64,000 bases of DNA. Origin: Ehretia macrophylla. Its lineage: Eukaryota; Streptophyta; Magnoliopsida; Boraginales; Ehretiaceae. Where the stretch lies: positions 1,810,501-1,874,500 of the forward strand of contig CM075770.1 in NCBI GenBank assembly GCA_037974665.1, read 5' to 3'. Positions within the stretch are counted from its first letter, which is position 1. Each line of letters starts with the position of its first letter. Below are positions 10,553 through 28,292 of this stretch, one piece after another. The notes under the pieces are model-generated. The model was not told the DNA's origin and did not search any database. It saw only the letters and a list, made by a program, of their open reading frames with translations. Made by a program: the position numbers and the translations under genes.

Positions 10553-13285
10553 ACCGTTCATGACTTTTACGTGATTATTCAATTTTAGCACAAAATTATA
10601 TAGCACAGTTAATAGTGTCAAATTAAATTGTTTTTGAAAATATTAAATTAGTAGATTTAGAATCTATCAGTTGATATGCCCATAATTTAATTAGATTAAA
10701 GGTTAGCCCTAAGATCTCTTCCCATAATCAATTTCATAAAATAGTTTTATGGAATTATGTTGTTGTTTCAAAAGCTGTTCTGAAACTATTTAGATTTTAT
10801 TTTGAAACTATTTAAAATATGTTTTGAATTTGTTTCAAAAAATCTAGAAAACAGATTTTGTAAAAGTGTTTTTACAATATTTTTAAAATCTGTTTTGTAA
10901 ATCTTAAAAAAAAAGAAGAATGAAAATTAGATTTTCAATCGAAAAACCCCCACCCCTTAGCTGACGGCAGTGACGATGACAGCGGTGCCGCTGTCGCTGC
11001 AGGCCAGCGACGGCAGCAGCTGCTGTCACTGTAGGCCAGCGACGGGATCGCCGCTGTCGCTGCAGGAGCAGCGATAGCTACTGCCATGGTGGCAGCAGCC
11101 ATGGCTATTCCACGAGCAGCCAACAGCGCGAGGCTTAGCCTTCGCGTTGACTGCTGCTGTCACGGACAACAACAGCAGCCGCTGCCATTGTGGCAGCGGC
11201 GATGGGGCCACAACGGTAAAAAGAAGGGGGTGGGGTGGCGGCGCAGAGGGAAGAAGAAGGAAAGAAAAAAAAAGAGTTTTTTTGGTTTAGGGTTAAGACC
11301 CGGTTTGGGTCCGGATCTGGATCCTGATCCTGATCCGAACCGGATAGAGTCCGAACTCAAACCCGACCCAATGGGTTTTTGGGTTAATTTATATTGATTT
11401 ATTTTTCTTTTCCTTATATTTGGGCTAATGGGCATCTGATGTTGGGCTCATTTGTGCTGGATTAAATTCGGACTTCAAAATACCTTTTAGTATGGACTAA
11501 TTTTTAAAGGTCTGAATTAGGCTTATTGGGCATATATTTGTTTTGGGCTGACTTGAGCTAAATCAATTTTAGATTAGAATAAAATAAGTGAGACTTATTT
11601 TATTGTTTGAAATTGGGCTAAGCTTGATTTGTACTTGGGAATAAATAGTATGGACTATTTTATTTTCTGAATTGGGTTGTTGACTTTTGGACTTGGATTT
11701 AAATAGAATAAAATGGATTTATTTTATTTTTATAGTCTAAATAAATTACTTTGTGTGACAAATTAATTAAAAGAGTCCAAATATATTCTTGACACTTTAA
11801 ATTAATAAATAGTTTATTAATTATTAAATATAATTTGATTATATTTATATTTTGAAAATATGAGATATTTATGGAGTAAATTTAATAAAGAGTTTATTAA
11901 ATATAATAAATTTAATAAAGAGTTTATTAAATTGAAAAATCTAATGTAAATAGTTTATATTAGAAAATTTAATTGTGCTATACTTGTAGTTAATTAATAA
12001 ATTATTTATTAATTAATTACTATAAATATAATTAGATTATATTTATTTAAATATGATATATTTAAGGATCCAATTTAATAAATGTGTTTATTAATTGGAT
12101 AAACCTAATATAATGAGATTATATTGAGAAACTAATTGTGCTATATTCGTGGATTACTTTTCATTATTATTTGTTATGTTTATAGATAATCATGGACTAG
12201 TCTTGTGTGAATGTATGGATGAATGAATGAATGAATGAATGTCATTATTTAATTTATTTACCCATTTTGGGATTTATGCAATATTTTAAAATGGGACTTG
12301 CATGTCTCTTATCCCTGTTTTAAATATGTAAAGCCCTATTCTCATTTATGTATCCTTTTTAGATTAGGAATCTATGTACATAAATGTAATGGAAGATCAA
12401 GATGAAGACATCAAGACTTGGTGAGCCTAGTTCGCGAAATGAGTTTTGTGATGCCAAGGAGGAACAACTCATTAATTTTTCTTATGGGCCATTTATTTGA
12501 TTTAGGTATTCAACCTAGTAGCTCGGGTTGATAAGTGCTCCTAGTCCATGACCATCCCATTTATTTATGCATTTATTTATTTATTTATGCGATAAATATG
12601 TGATGAATGCATGTATGTTTTTATTTATTTATGTGATAAATTGAAATTGAAAGTATGTGAAAAGTGAGACCTAAACTAAGACCAGCAAACCTTCCCAAGT
12701 TAAATATTAAGTTAATAATGGTGTAGTTTTGAGAAAATTATATCATTGCCTTCCGTTATCGTATATTAGTTTATGTGTTGGGCAAGTAAATAGCTGGTTA
12801 TGGACACATAGGGGTTATTTATTTGTATCAACATATGAACTAAGTCTATATAAGCATGAGATGTGGAAAATTTGGATTCTTACTGGCAACCAAAAATCTA
12901 TCATGTGAGGTGTCGGTATTGCATTGATCCAAATTTCTAGGATAATGGGTTTAACTTAAACAATCTTAGAGACCAAAAATCTATAATGTGAGGTCGAAAG
13001 GATTGGAGGCAAGAACAATTGAAATTTGTATGAGATACATTGAATAAGAGGTTATTCACCTATTTGTTTTAACTTTACCAAAAATCTAAAATGTGAGGTA
13101 GGTTAAAGTGAATGGGCCCCCAATTCCACTAAGAAAAACACCTTATTGTTTTTCCATTTTCCACTAGGGAAGTGTGGGATTCGAGAAATTTAGTGGGGGA
13201 TACTATTTGATTTAAAGACCCAAATCAAATGGTTAATAATATAATTATCTAATATCCTTAGAAATTATTGCATATCGGATAAGAA
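10553..13285 (+). mobile_element. Copia element leader, non-coding, with internal repeats
   Basis: About 2.7 kb between the primer-binding site and the gag remnant with no supportable coding region. It includes a GC-rich block (about 10960-11220, rich in 'gctgtcgctgcagg'/'cagcgacgg' motifs), a tandem AT-rich duplication (about 11814-12166), a GAAT microsatellite near 12213-12240, and three copies of a 'ccaaaaatcta..atgtgaggt' motif (12890, 12973, 13078). Such a long leader is more than a copia element usually has, so part may be another inserted repeat. Confidence 0.5.
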
Positions 13286-13750
13286 CCCAACCTTCTATTT
13301 TACTAGACCAAACTTTGATGACTAGCTCAATGTTTTGAGAATTGTTATCAAATCTGAGAAAGTTATACACGTTCTAGGTGCCCAAGATACGTTGTCAAAA
13401 AGAAGCAAGAGAGCATGGATAATGTATCCATCATTAATTATTTACAAGAGTTGAGAAGTAAGCAAGAAAGGACAACCAGATATGAGATATCTAATGATAG
13501 ATATGAGATATCTAGAAAATTGTTCCAAACAAAGAATAACTAGAGGAATTGATTTTAGAGCATGTATTCTCAGGATGAGTTTCTTGAGTCCATGAGTTTA
13601 TTCATAATTTATCATATGCAGACAAGTCTAATCCTCAAAGTCAATTCTCAATTCACTCTTGTCATTCATAATGGATTTCTCCGTGTGAACACATTTGACA
13701 TAATCCTTGGAAATAAGAATCATATATCAAGGGTAGTTCTGGAAAGTTGA
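13285..13750 (+). pseudogene. Decayed copia gag remnant
   Basis: Conceptual translation in shifting frames shows typical plant copia Gag pieces in the right order: an 'NFDDxL..LRIVIKSEK' segment near 13308-13365 (with a TAG where Trp is expected), 'LQELRSK' near 13440-13460, 'RYEIS' near 13480-13520 and 'LILK..' near 13628-13640. Stops and frameshifts break it. No protease, integrase or reverse transcriptase follows, so the element is truncated here. Confidence 0.6.
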
Positions 13751-14169
13751 AACTTGATTGGTAATTATTTTCACCGCAAGAAAGGAGAACTAGCAATAGA
13801 GAAAAATCCAAAGGACTTAAAAGAGTTTGAAGAAAAATGGGTGTCCTCTATAAATACATCTCGTCTTCTTGTTTACCCATCTGGGTGTTCATTAATTTTG
13901 AAATAATTGTTGTTCATATGTTTCATTTATTTGGGAAATAAATGAGATGACACTGGAAAATTAATGAATAAAGTCTTATATGAATAATGACAGGATAAAC
14001 GAGTAATATGAGAGATTTAGAGATACTGATAACTCTATATTATCATGGCATTTACAATTAGGTCATAGAGAAGAAACAAGAATCACACAATTGGTGAAAG
14101 AAGGACTGGTAAGCCCTTGAGGGCCCGGGACATTCCCCACACGTGAATCTTGTAAGTCGTTCTCTTTTT

Positions 14170-15655
14170 CTCTTGAACTCGTCTGAATCAATATAATGCT
14201 TCTCGGAAGAAGATTTCTCCAAGTTGATCATGTTGACGCTGTTCCAAGAACGAACTTGTTCGGAAGGGTTCTGAACTGGAGCGGCCTTCTGAAGCTTTTT
14301 CCAGTTAATAGGATTCTGATGGTGATATTTGTGGTTTCTATGGAAAGCCTTGTGGAGGTCATTATATTGATCATAACAACCTTGTCTGAGATTATCATGG
14401 GCTTCTTTTGTCCATGCAACATGTTATCTGAGATCTGACCATATTTTTTGAATAGCAGCATTCTGAGCTTTTGCATTCATGTTGCTCCAATTGATTGCTG
14501 ACTCAATTGGTCTAACATCTTATGGTCTGGTTTTGGTAACTTGCCATTTACCAACATATGCATTGTCGGCTTCTACTGTACAATAGATGTCTTTAGGAAA
14601 ATTAACAGAACAGACATATCTAGAGGACCTAGATCTGGCAGCAAAGGGTTTTCTGACACAGTGTGGACAGGACTGAGGATGTCCAGCAAGTTGGCATTTT
14701 TCACATGGTTCAGCTGGTTGGGATTCTGTTGGAAATGATATGACGACACGACCTGGTTCTAGAGGATGTCTAGAGATTATTGGTGAATCATGGATGATTG
14801 GTCGGTTATGGCTTCTCTCATAATCATTTTTCCATCGAGTAGGGAAAGTGAGTTCATGTTTGGTGTAGATTTTTGGTTGGGTAACATTGCTATTACCTAA
14901 CACGTGGACTCGAGGCTTACAGTCGTGGTCCATGGAAAATAGATGGGTTTGGACTTTATAGGTCATGGAATGATGGAGTGCAACAACAGTTTCATTTGAG
15001 TTCATATCAGCTCCATAAAGTTGGATAAGGACTTGTATGGTTTGAGAAAGGGTAGGACGGGAAAGATCAAGGGTGAAGTTTGGTTCAACCTGGATGAGAA
15101 CATGGCCATTGTGAAGACCTGCTTCGACGACACAGATGAGTGCATCATCAAACTTACGCCACCTGGTATCTAGTAAAGAGACTAGACATGAAACATTTTT
15201 TCCGGCAAGAAAACTAGGCTGTAAGGCTAGACGAATGGCTCCAAGGTTTAAATATTGTAACATTTCTGTCTAAATCTACAGAGATCAGGTTCAAAAAGTA
15301 TAGGAAGATAGGTTTCTGTGTGGGAAGAGGATACGGATTGTACAGAGACTGTAGAGGATTTGTACACGGCTGTAAAAGTTGCTGGCTTGGTAGGTAATAG
15401 AGATTTAAACTTTTGTGTGAGTTGGGAAGTTTGGTAATATGAGTATGGGTTTAATGGAGAGAGTTTGAGGAGTTCTCCTGGTTTGGTAGATGGAGCTGTT
15501 TGGGTTATGTCTACCTCATAATGAGATGCGGAAGGATCAAAGGAAGTGACTTCAGAGTTGTTAGCAACAACTTCTTGTTCTGGCTTGGGAAGATCAGCCA
15601 TGATGGATACATTGGTCACAACTGGACTTATTGCAGGACTTACTGCGCCTTTCAT
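14170..15655 (-). pseudogene. Broken retroelement ORF with viral-type movement protein domain
   Basis: Read leftward from an ATG at 15655. The first part (15655-15248) is an N-terminal region rich in Ser/Thr/Pro. A frameshift near 15255 leads into a second open stretch (15263-14520) that carries a 30K-superfamily movement-protein domain (the region around 'LLDTRWRKFDDALI' and 'VEPNFTLDLS') and then a Cys/His cluster (CEKC...HC). In-frame stops lie at 14520-14522 and 14424-14426, after which the frame stays open to about 14170. Such domains occur in caulimovirid-like endogenous elements and in some plant LTR elements. No protease, reverse transcriptase or RNase H remains. The copy is non-functional. 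Confidence 0.7.
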
Positions 15656-15761
15656 TCACTCTTTAACGGCCATTGCCTTATTACCAATGACTCTAGTGTT
15701 CAACACACAAGTATAGTTTAAGACCTTCAATACCAGAATAAGGAAGTGCTACAGTTAACTA

Positions 15762-15774
15762 GGCTCTGAGACCA
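15762..15774 (-). other. Primer-binding site of the movement-protein element
   Basis: On the minus strand TGGTCTCAGAGCC, one base from the canonical initiator tRNA-Met site. It lies between the LTR and the ATG at 15655, as expected for an LTR-type leader. Confidence 0.7.
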
Positions 15775-16390
15775 CTAAGGGGAAGGCGGGAAGCGGGAGG
15801 CGGAAGACATGGCTAAAGGCTAAGGGTAGAAAGAAGGAATATATAAGCTGTTTGAGAGAAAGAAAGATGTGTTTCAATCCAAATCTGACTCTATCTGACT
15901 CTACCCCTTTAGTTAGGGGTTCTTCATTATTTATAGGCAAACCATTACAAAGCCTAATAATACAAAGCGGAATCTTCACTATTCCTGACAAGGACTAAGG
16001 CAGCTTCCTTTAATAAAGGAAAAGCTGACATAACAAAAAGAGATTCCTAATAATTCACAATAAGACAAACCTAACGCGACTAAAGCGGTTTTCTTTAATA
16101 AAGGAAATCTCACTTATTACAAACAGACAAACAAGACATGACCTAAACGGAATCTGAAGTGACAAACGATTCCTGTCATATCCTATTATTACAACATGAC
16201 AAACCTATTTACATGACACGAAGTTTTATCATGGGGTCCACCCAGGATTCCTGGAATCCTGTCTGCAATGAGTCACCATCTGTCATTATTAAAATCGATA
16301 TCATCACACTCTTGACTATTTTGGCTAAGATCTCCCTCCCCCTATCACAGGTCCTTGGCTGGGCCTCTCTTAGCAAATAGACAAAAAATC
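15775..16390 (-). mobile_element. LTR/leader of the movement-protein element
   Basis: Read on the minus strand, this contains the promoter part shared in inverted orientation with 2990-3409, a TATAAATA box (15935-15928), a CT-rich transcribed part and, at its end, the primer-binding site. The outer limit near 16390 is estimated. Confidence 0.65.
15928..15935 (-). promoter_or_regulatory. TATA box of the movement-protein element
   Basis: TATAAATA on the minus strand, aligned to TATTAATA of the inverted copy at 3376-3383. It is followed by a CT-rich leader. Confidence 0.6.
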
Positions 16391-16734
16391 CGAGAAGTAC
16401 TAACCGTGACATATTTTATAAATTAAAAAAATTTAGACACGTTTCAAAGTTAAAAGATCAAATTATTATTTTATTAAAATTAAGTGATCAATAAAAGTAT
16501 TTACCCGGACAAAAAATAAAATAAAATAAAGGTTATTTCTCCTCAAATGTTGACTTTTTAGGCCTCGGAATTGAGCTATCCGTGAGCTGGAGGAAAGACA
16601 CCATAATCCAGGACTTGAATTCAACCACCATCCAAACACACCCCTTGCGGAAAAGTAAAATTGGCGCAGACTCGTTCTCGCATCAAATTACACCACACAC
16701 AGCAGTATAACACAAAGCTTCTTAACCGTACACC

Positions 16735-22531
<5,797 letters not shown>

Positions 22532-24963
22532 GGAAGTTGAAGCATGAGGTATATACGGTGAAGAAGATAGCCGAAGTAGTAATTATCATCTTAACTTTGT
22601 ATTTACTGCCTTCTGAATAGGACCATGCGCTTATCCTCCTAATATTTTCATGATTCTCTTGGTCCTTTCATGTGTAACATTCTCTGAGATGCACTTTGAG
22701 TGGAATATGAAGTGATCTTTGCTTAATTATATCTTCTTCATCTTCCGGGTTTGTGGAGTAATCTACACCAAATTATCCGTATATAATGGTATCATCTTCT
22801 ACCGGTTATTCTGCAGTATTTTTCTTTTTAATGGCGGGAATTTAACCCTGAGAAGCCTTTCAAGCTCATATCAGGGTTTTTTTAGACGCATGACCCTCCT
22901 TAAGGGGGCATAACACGAGGCTTACTGCGGCTCCAAGGGAATCAGCTACCTAATTGATTCAAACTCAATAATATTTGTAATGGAGGGCATAGAATTAAAT
23001 GCAATGAAGTGGACAAAAAATTTCATGCACCGCTCTTTTATTATTGCTTGTATATGGACAATAGATTCATATGTTTGGCGAATTTTCACTTGGTGTTTTC
23101 ACTGATTCTTTTTATATTTCTTCTTTGTGTTTCTTTTAACCCGGTGACTCTCCAAATGCAATAAAGCAGACAAAGGTCGAAGTAACGATATCTATTCACT
23201 AATAAGAAAAAAAAAGAAGTTAATAGGGATATTTATGAGATGATAAAATATGATAGGATGACATAGCTTTAAAAGGTAAGAGCGAGGTTGAAATAAGATT
23301 ATGCTTATAGTAGATACTTAGGTATCAAAAAACGAGTAAGGCTGTAGTAATCATACTGTTTTGATCTCGAATGGCATGGACCCCACTCCTTAGGAACTCA
23401 TTAATCCAAGCAAAAAGATTAAAATGATTCTCAGACACCGTTGTACTATTGAATTTCCCGAGCACTCCTCAATTCCTGGACGATAAAGTGATAGATTGGC
23501 TAGCTAAGAAATTCCTGAAAAATAAGCTCACTCTGTGTAACTGCCCGATTTTGTACCTAGAGATGTAGGCTAAGTTTCTACCATCTTTAATGAAGATTCT
23601 GATTGAAATAAAATAAAATAAAATAAAATGCTAAGCCACATGGGCAACGTAAAACATGATTATTACGAGTGTTAATCATGATTAGTGCTCTAACCACTCA
23701 TATTCAGCCGTTTGGTCAGGCAGTGGAATGCTGGTGTACCCATCATAAGGGGATGTCTCCCTTAGTCTATTATCATGAATTGATTGAGTTATGATATTTT
23801 TTAGAAAACACCCAAAAAAAAAAGGTGTATTGCTGTGAACCCATGTTAGCCCACATTGTACATTTCCTCAGCAGTATGGGAAATAAAGGCGGACACCTCT
23901 TTGGGCCCATAATCTTGGACGTATCTCGTTACAGCCCAAAATGAAAGGCATTTTCACTTGTCTTTTTTAGGCTCACCAGTAGAATATTTGCAATTTTTTT
24001 ATTAAAAAGAACAAACAGAAATAGAATGTTGCAATTAGCAAATTGCTCTAGTGGATCATAAATTCAATCCTATTTGTAGCCACATTAACTTTGTGTTTAA
24101 ATTTTCTAACCCTTAACCTGCCTTTCGTTTGTCATAATTATCGACATTTAACTACTTATATTACTACCACGTGACGAAACTTAAGTTGATGAAAGTGATA
24201 TAAACTTTTCAAGCAAAATAAATAAACAAAAAAAAACTCAAACTCAAGTTTTGCAGAAAAAGAATATATATGATTTTGGTCATGGTAGGATGACTAGTTG
24301 ATGAAAACACCATGTTGAGTTTTTATTTAAGCTTGTTCATTTTTGACGTCTCTTTTGTACATATTCACTCACTATTAAGTTAATAAGGTTTTACACAATA
24401 ATTCAGGAGGCATATCATGATACACTTGCTTTAAAAATTAGAGAGACACCAAATATGAAGAATTAAATGACTAATGTTTTAGAATACTCATTACCAAAAT
24501 CGAAGGATATAAATGCACACATATGGAAGTATAGATAGTTGTTTTCAAAATTGAAATTCAATTTCACAACGCAAACATAATACAACATTACCTTTTTCAA
24601 TGTAGATCATGATTTTCGATCTCAACATTCAGTTTAAGAAAATGAAAATAATCTAAACGTCACTTTATTTGCCTTTTGTTGCAAGAATAAGCTTGCTCAT
24701 GAGGAGGTTATTTTTATTTGGATGAAGTGCATCAAACCTCTTTATAGTTTGGTATAAATGTATCGGTACTTCTTTGTTTTAAATGTGTACACGTGTCCCA
24801 TTTGTCCCTTTTCCGTCAAAAAGCTAACAGAATGTCCTTATTTTTTTCATTTCTTTCTTTTGTCCTTTTCTATTTTGTTTAAACTAAAAAAAAAAAAATA
24901 TATATATATATATATACACACAAAAAAAAAGAAAAATACACACATACATACATATATACATAA

Positions 24964-25011
<48 letters not shown>

Positions 25012-28000
25012 TAATACCTTTTCAAAAATCTGATTTTCTTATGCCATTAATGGCTTCGTGTTGTTTCCATCAGCAAGAAGGTACTCAAAAGTATCAAAGA
25101 CATTTCGTCTCCTGAATCTTTCATAAGCTTTCAAGTGACGTAGATGGATCAATGGCAGTTTGCTCCAATTTTGCTTTAATTGCTTCAAGTTCACTTTTCT
25201 ATTCAATTGCTTCAGCCATTTGCTGATACTTTGAACCACAAAAATCGTCATTTCAATATAGGCTTTAGAATTTTTTGAACGAATGAATGGACTTTGGGGA
25301 TGAAGAGGATGAAGTTCCAGAAACTTTGGTATCAGCTTTAGTGGAAACTTCATTGACTTTTGCCATTCACCACATTCGTATCTTCCTCGTCAGTCGGTAC
25401 AATAACATGGGCTATTTTCTACATCTCTATTAATAAACATCTGTATCTGTTGATCCAAAAGCTTCTTCAAGAGGGTATATATAAGACAAGATATTTGAAA
25501 CTGGCATCGCATTCTTCACATCTAGGCCAGCACAATTCTGGGGTGACGGGTTGGTGGGGTGGGTGGGAGTGGGTGGTGGGGAAGAGGATGCAACTTTTGT
25601 GTTTTTTTGAGTTCAAAATTGGATGAGGATGGGCATTTATTTTTAAAAATTTAATTATTTTGCTGATATGTATGTTAAAATATCCGTCAATTTGTACTTG
25701 AAGTGCGTGCGAGTTACTTTTCATCAGAACTAATAATTTTTTAATCACATGGTCATGTTTATTTTTATCAAAATACAAAATCTACTTATATTAATTTTTA
25801 AAATATAAAAAACACCGATGCATTTATATTAAATTATAAAAAAATTTAATGCACTTCATCTTTTTTATTTTTATAAGTAAATTATTTGAGGATAGTTTTT
25901 AAAATATCGATACTTAAAAAATACAAGTTAAAAATAAAGAAAAAAAAGAACACATATAACTCACATGAATAAGTTGAAATCAATTTTAAAAATTAATGAT
26001 GCAATTCTTTTTTAAAAAATGGCACCGACTGATATATTCCAAGATATTCTTACAAAAAAAATTATATAAATATAATTTACCAGCATTATTAAATATCACC
26101 GTAGATAAATATCTTAAACAAAAAAACCACTTGTCAGAGAACACTCGCTGGTGCTTTTTTCTATTGTAGCTCCCAGACAAAAACCTAAGCTATTTTCAGC
26201 TGAACAATTCTCAATTACCTCCCAAAAAAACGAGGTTCGAAATCAAAATTGTAGTTTTCATTACATCAATCGAAAATTAAATTGTGTTCATAATTAGGAC
26301 CTAGGGTTTATTTTGCTCTACCTATGAACATAAAGATGAGATAAAATCAAATTTATTTATTTTTTTAAAATTCATGCTGTGGACATAAAAGCTGAAAATT
26401 TTACATTTGCAAGCTAGAATTTTTATCGTGTATTATGTAAGAATTGGAGATTTTGCATTTTGTTATTTCCTCTTCTGATTTGATGTAATATTTTTGCTTT
26501 TTGTTTTTTTTTAATTAAATTCCAGAGCTGATGATGGATTAGGGTTTTTTGTATGATAGTTGAATTTGGTTAATTTTGAATTAATTATGCATCAGAATAT
26601 CTATGTATATGCATATATGTATGTGTGTGTGTGTGTGTGGTTTTATCTGGAATGTAAGAAGTATTTCCCGGGTTTTTGCTGTTCGGCTAATTTCTGTGTT
26701 GGATTTGATGAAGAGTTCTCTGTCTATCTATATGCATGTTGTGTGCGTGCGCGTGTGTTTTGTTGGCACACGCACGGCCAAGGATTACTTGATCTGTCTG
26801 CCGTGTTGTTTGTGTTGATTTAAGTAGGTTTAAGTGCCACTTGTTGTATGATTTAGAGCAAAGAATATTACATATATTTGTCGAAGGGTTTATTGGGGCA
26901 TTTGTAGATATTGTTAGGACTTGTGGCGCGGGATTTATTAGTTTCTTTGTGTTTCTTATGGAGTGTTTGGATATGCATATCAAATCATTGTTAGTGGCTT
27001 AGTTATTGTTTCTGTTACAACGGTTGATGATCTGATGTTACTTAATTTAGCCACCGGATTTATGCTGGTTTTGATGCCTTCTTATGGAAAGGAGGGCCAT
27101 GTTTATTATTATCCTGAATTGTAAGGCCATGTTTATTATTATCCTGAATTGTAAGGAGGTCAGGCTCCCACTACACATACAGATGCTAACTCACACATTT
27201 GTGCAATCACCATGCACGAACATAAATAAATTAATCCATAAACCGGCACACTCATTTTTAATACTTTGATCTCTCCATATGCATATTTATTTAGATCAGT
27301 GCACTTGTCTGGAGAGGGAAAAGGGTGTGCATCTAATGTTATATGATAAATAAATTTCTTAATCAGAATCAATTTAATCGAAAAAGCGTCTTATTTGTTG
27401 ATGTCCATACATTTGCAAAAAGTTAAAAGCCTCCTTGTGGCACTCTTAATTGGATCTTAAGATTCAAGTTAACTTTTCCTCAAGTACTGATATTACTCTT
27501 GATTTCTCTGGCACTGGAAGACGAGAGACGTTGAGAAGCGTATATTCATGTTCTGATATGCACTGGATCACTTGTATGCATTGATGAGCTCCATGTTTGT
27601 TGAAAATTATATGTTTTTCCACTTGTTGTGTTTGCTAAGTTGAATTTTTCTTGCACTATTCAATTTCGTTCTGTTCTGAATTATGTATATTTTTGCTCTC
27701 AATCCTCTTGTGTGTACACATCTGATTGTAGCTACTATTTGAACTTGTAAGTGTTGAGAGGCTGGCAATGGTTTTTAAAATTGATGAAGGCATGAGCATT
27801 CAGTGATATTACTGCATTTCATGAGTTGATTGCTTGTTATATCTCTTTCCTTAACTTCTCAAGATCATTGTTGGATGTGATCTTAATTGCTTTCTACTCT
27901 CTTTCACATAAAATTCAGAATGTACATCTGGTTGTCTTTGTTAATCATAAATTCTTAATATCTAAAGCTGTGGCAAGAAATGCTATAGTGATTGCTTGCC

Positions 28001-28280
28001 TTTTATTAAAATACTTTATAATCAGCAATGAATGTCTGTATAATTCTTGTATATAGTTAATACGGAAAAGTTGATATATTCAATTTGTCTGCTGCTTATG
28101 TACTGGTAAGCTGCATTATAATCCCCTGGAGGTTTGTTAGGCTTCACATAGCATGTTGCTGGAGCCCTTCTGTTGCTACAATATTTCCAAGTAGTTATCC
28201 TGCAATATGAAGGTTTCTTGTTTCAGATAATTAATAATTTTGCCACATTGAGTTTTGTGTTGTATATCCTTTTTTTGGCA
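22532..28280. other. Intergenic DNA and probable 5' UTR/intron of the FLX-like gene
   Basis: No gene is supported. The first part holds the helicase 3' UTR. Simple repeats occur: AAAAT units near 23606-23630, a long TA tract near 24966-25002, GT near 26620-26640. A 30-base tandem duplication lies at 27090-27152. A splice acceptor at 28279-28280 just before the FLX-like start means at least one upstream non-coding exon lies here, but I could not place it. A 104-codon frame near 25039-25353 (-) is not convincing. Confidence 0.5.
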
Positions 28281-28292
28281 GATTAAGGTGAG

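Noticed and set aside
10935..11435. Ala/Ser/Pro or Gly/Arg-rich frames in the GC block
   Set aside because: Low-complexity translation of a CAG/GCTGTC-type block within a retrotransposon leader, with overlapping frames on both strands.
14196..14476. Open frames of about 80 codons over the movement-protein element's 3' part
   Set aside because: They lie antisense to, or in the wrong frame from, the broken retroelement frame, which explains this DNA better.
16159..16380. 73-codon frame matching a frame at 2928-3152 on the opposite strand
   Set aside because: The likeness reflects the inverted LTR copies, not a protein gene; the frames diverge as soon as LTR similarity ends.
23660..23720. 'agtggttagagcact' on the minus strand, like a tRNA A box
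   Set aside because: No matching B box or cloverleaf could be traced nearby.
24892..25010. Long A and TA tracts with a 91-codon Lys/Ile/Tyr frame
   Set aside because: Microsatellite; the frame is a by-product of the repeat.
25039..25353. 104-codon frame on the minus strand
   Set aside because: No family resemblance; a second frame over the same DNA reads equally plausibly and is broken by stops. Possibly a decayed transposon piece.
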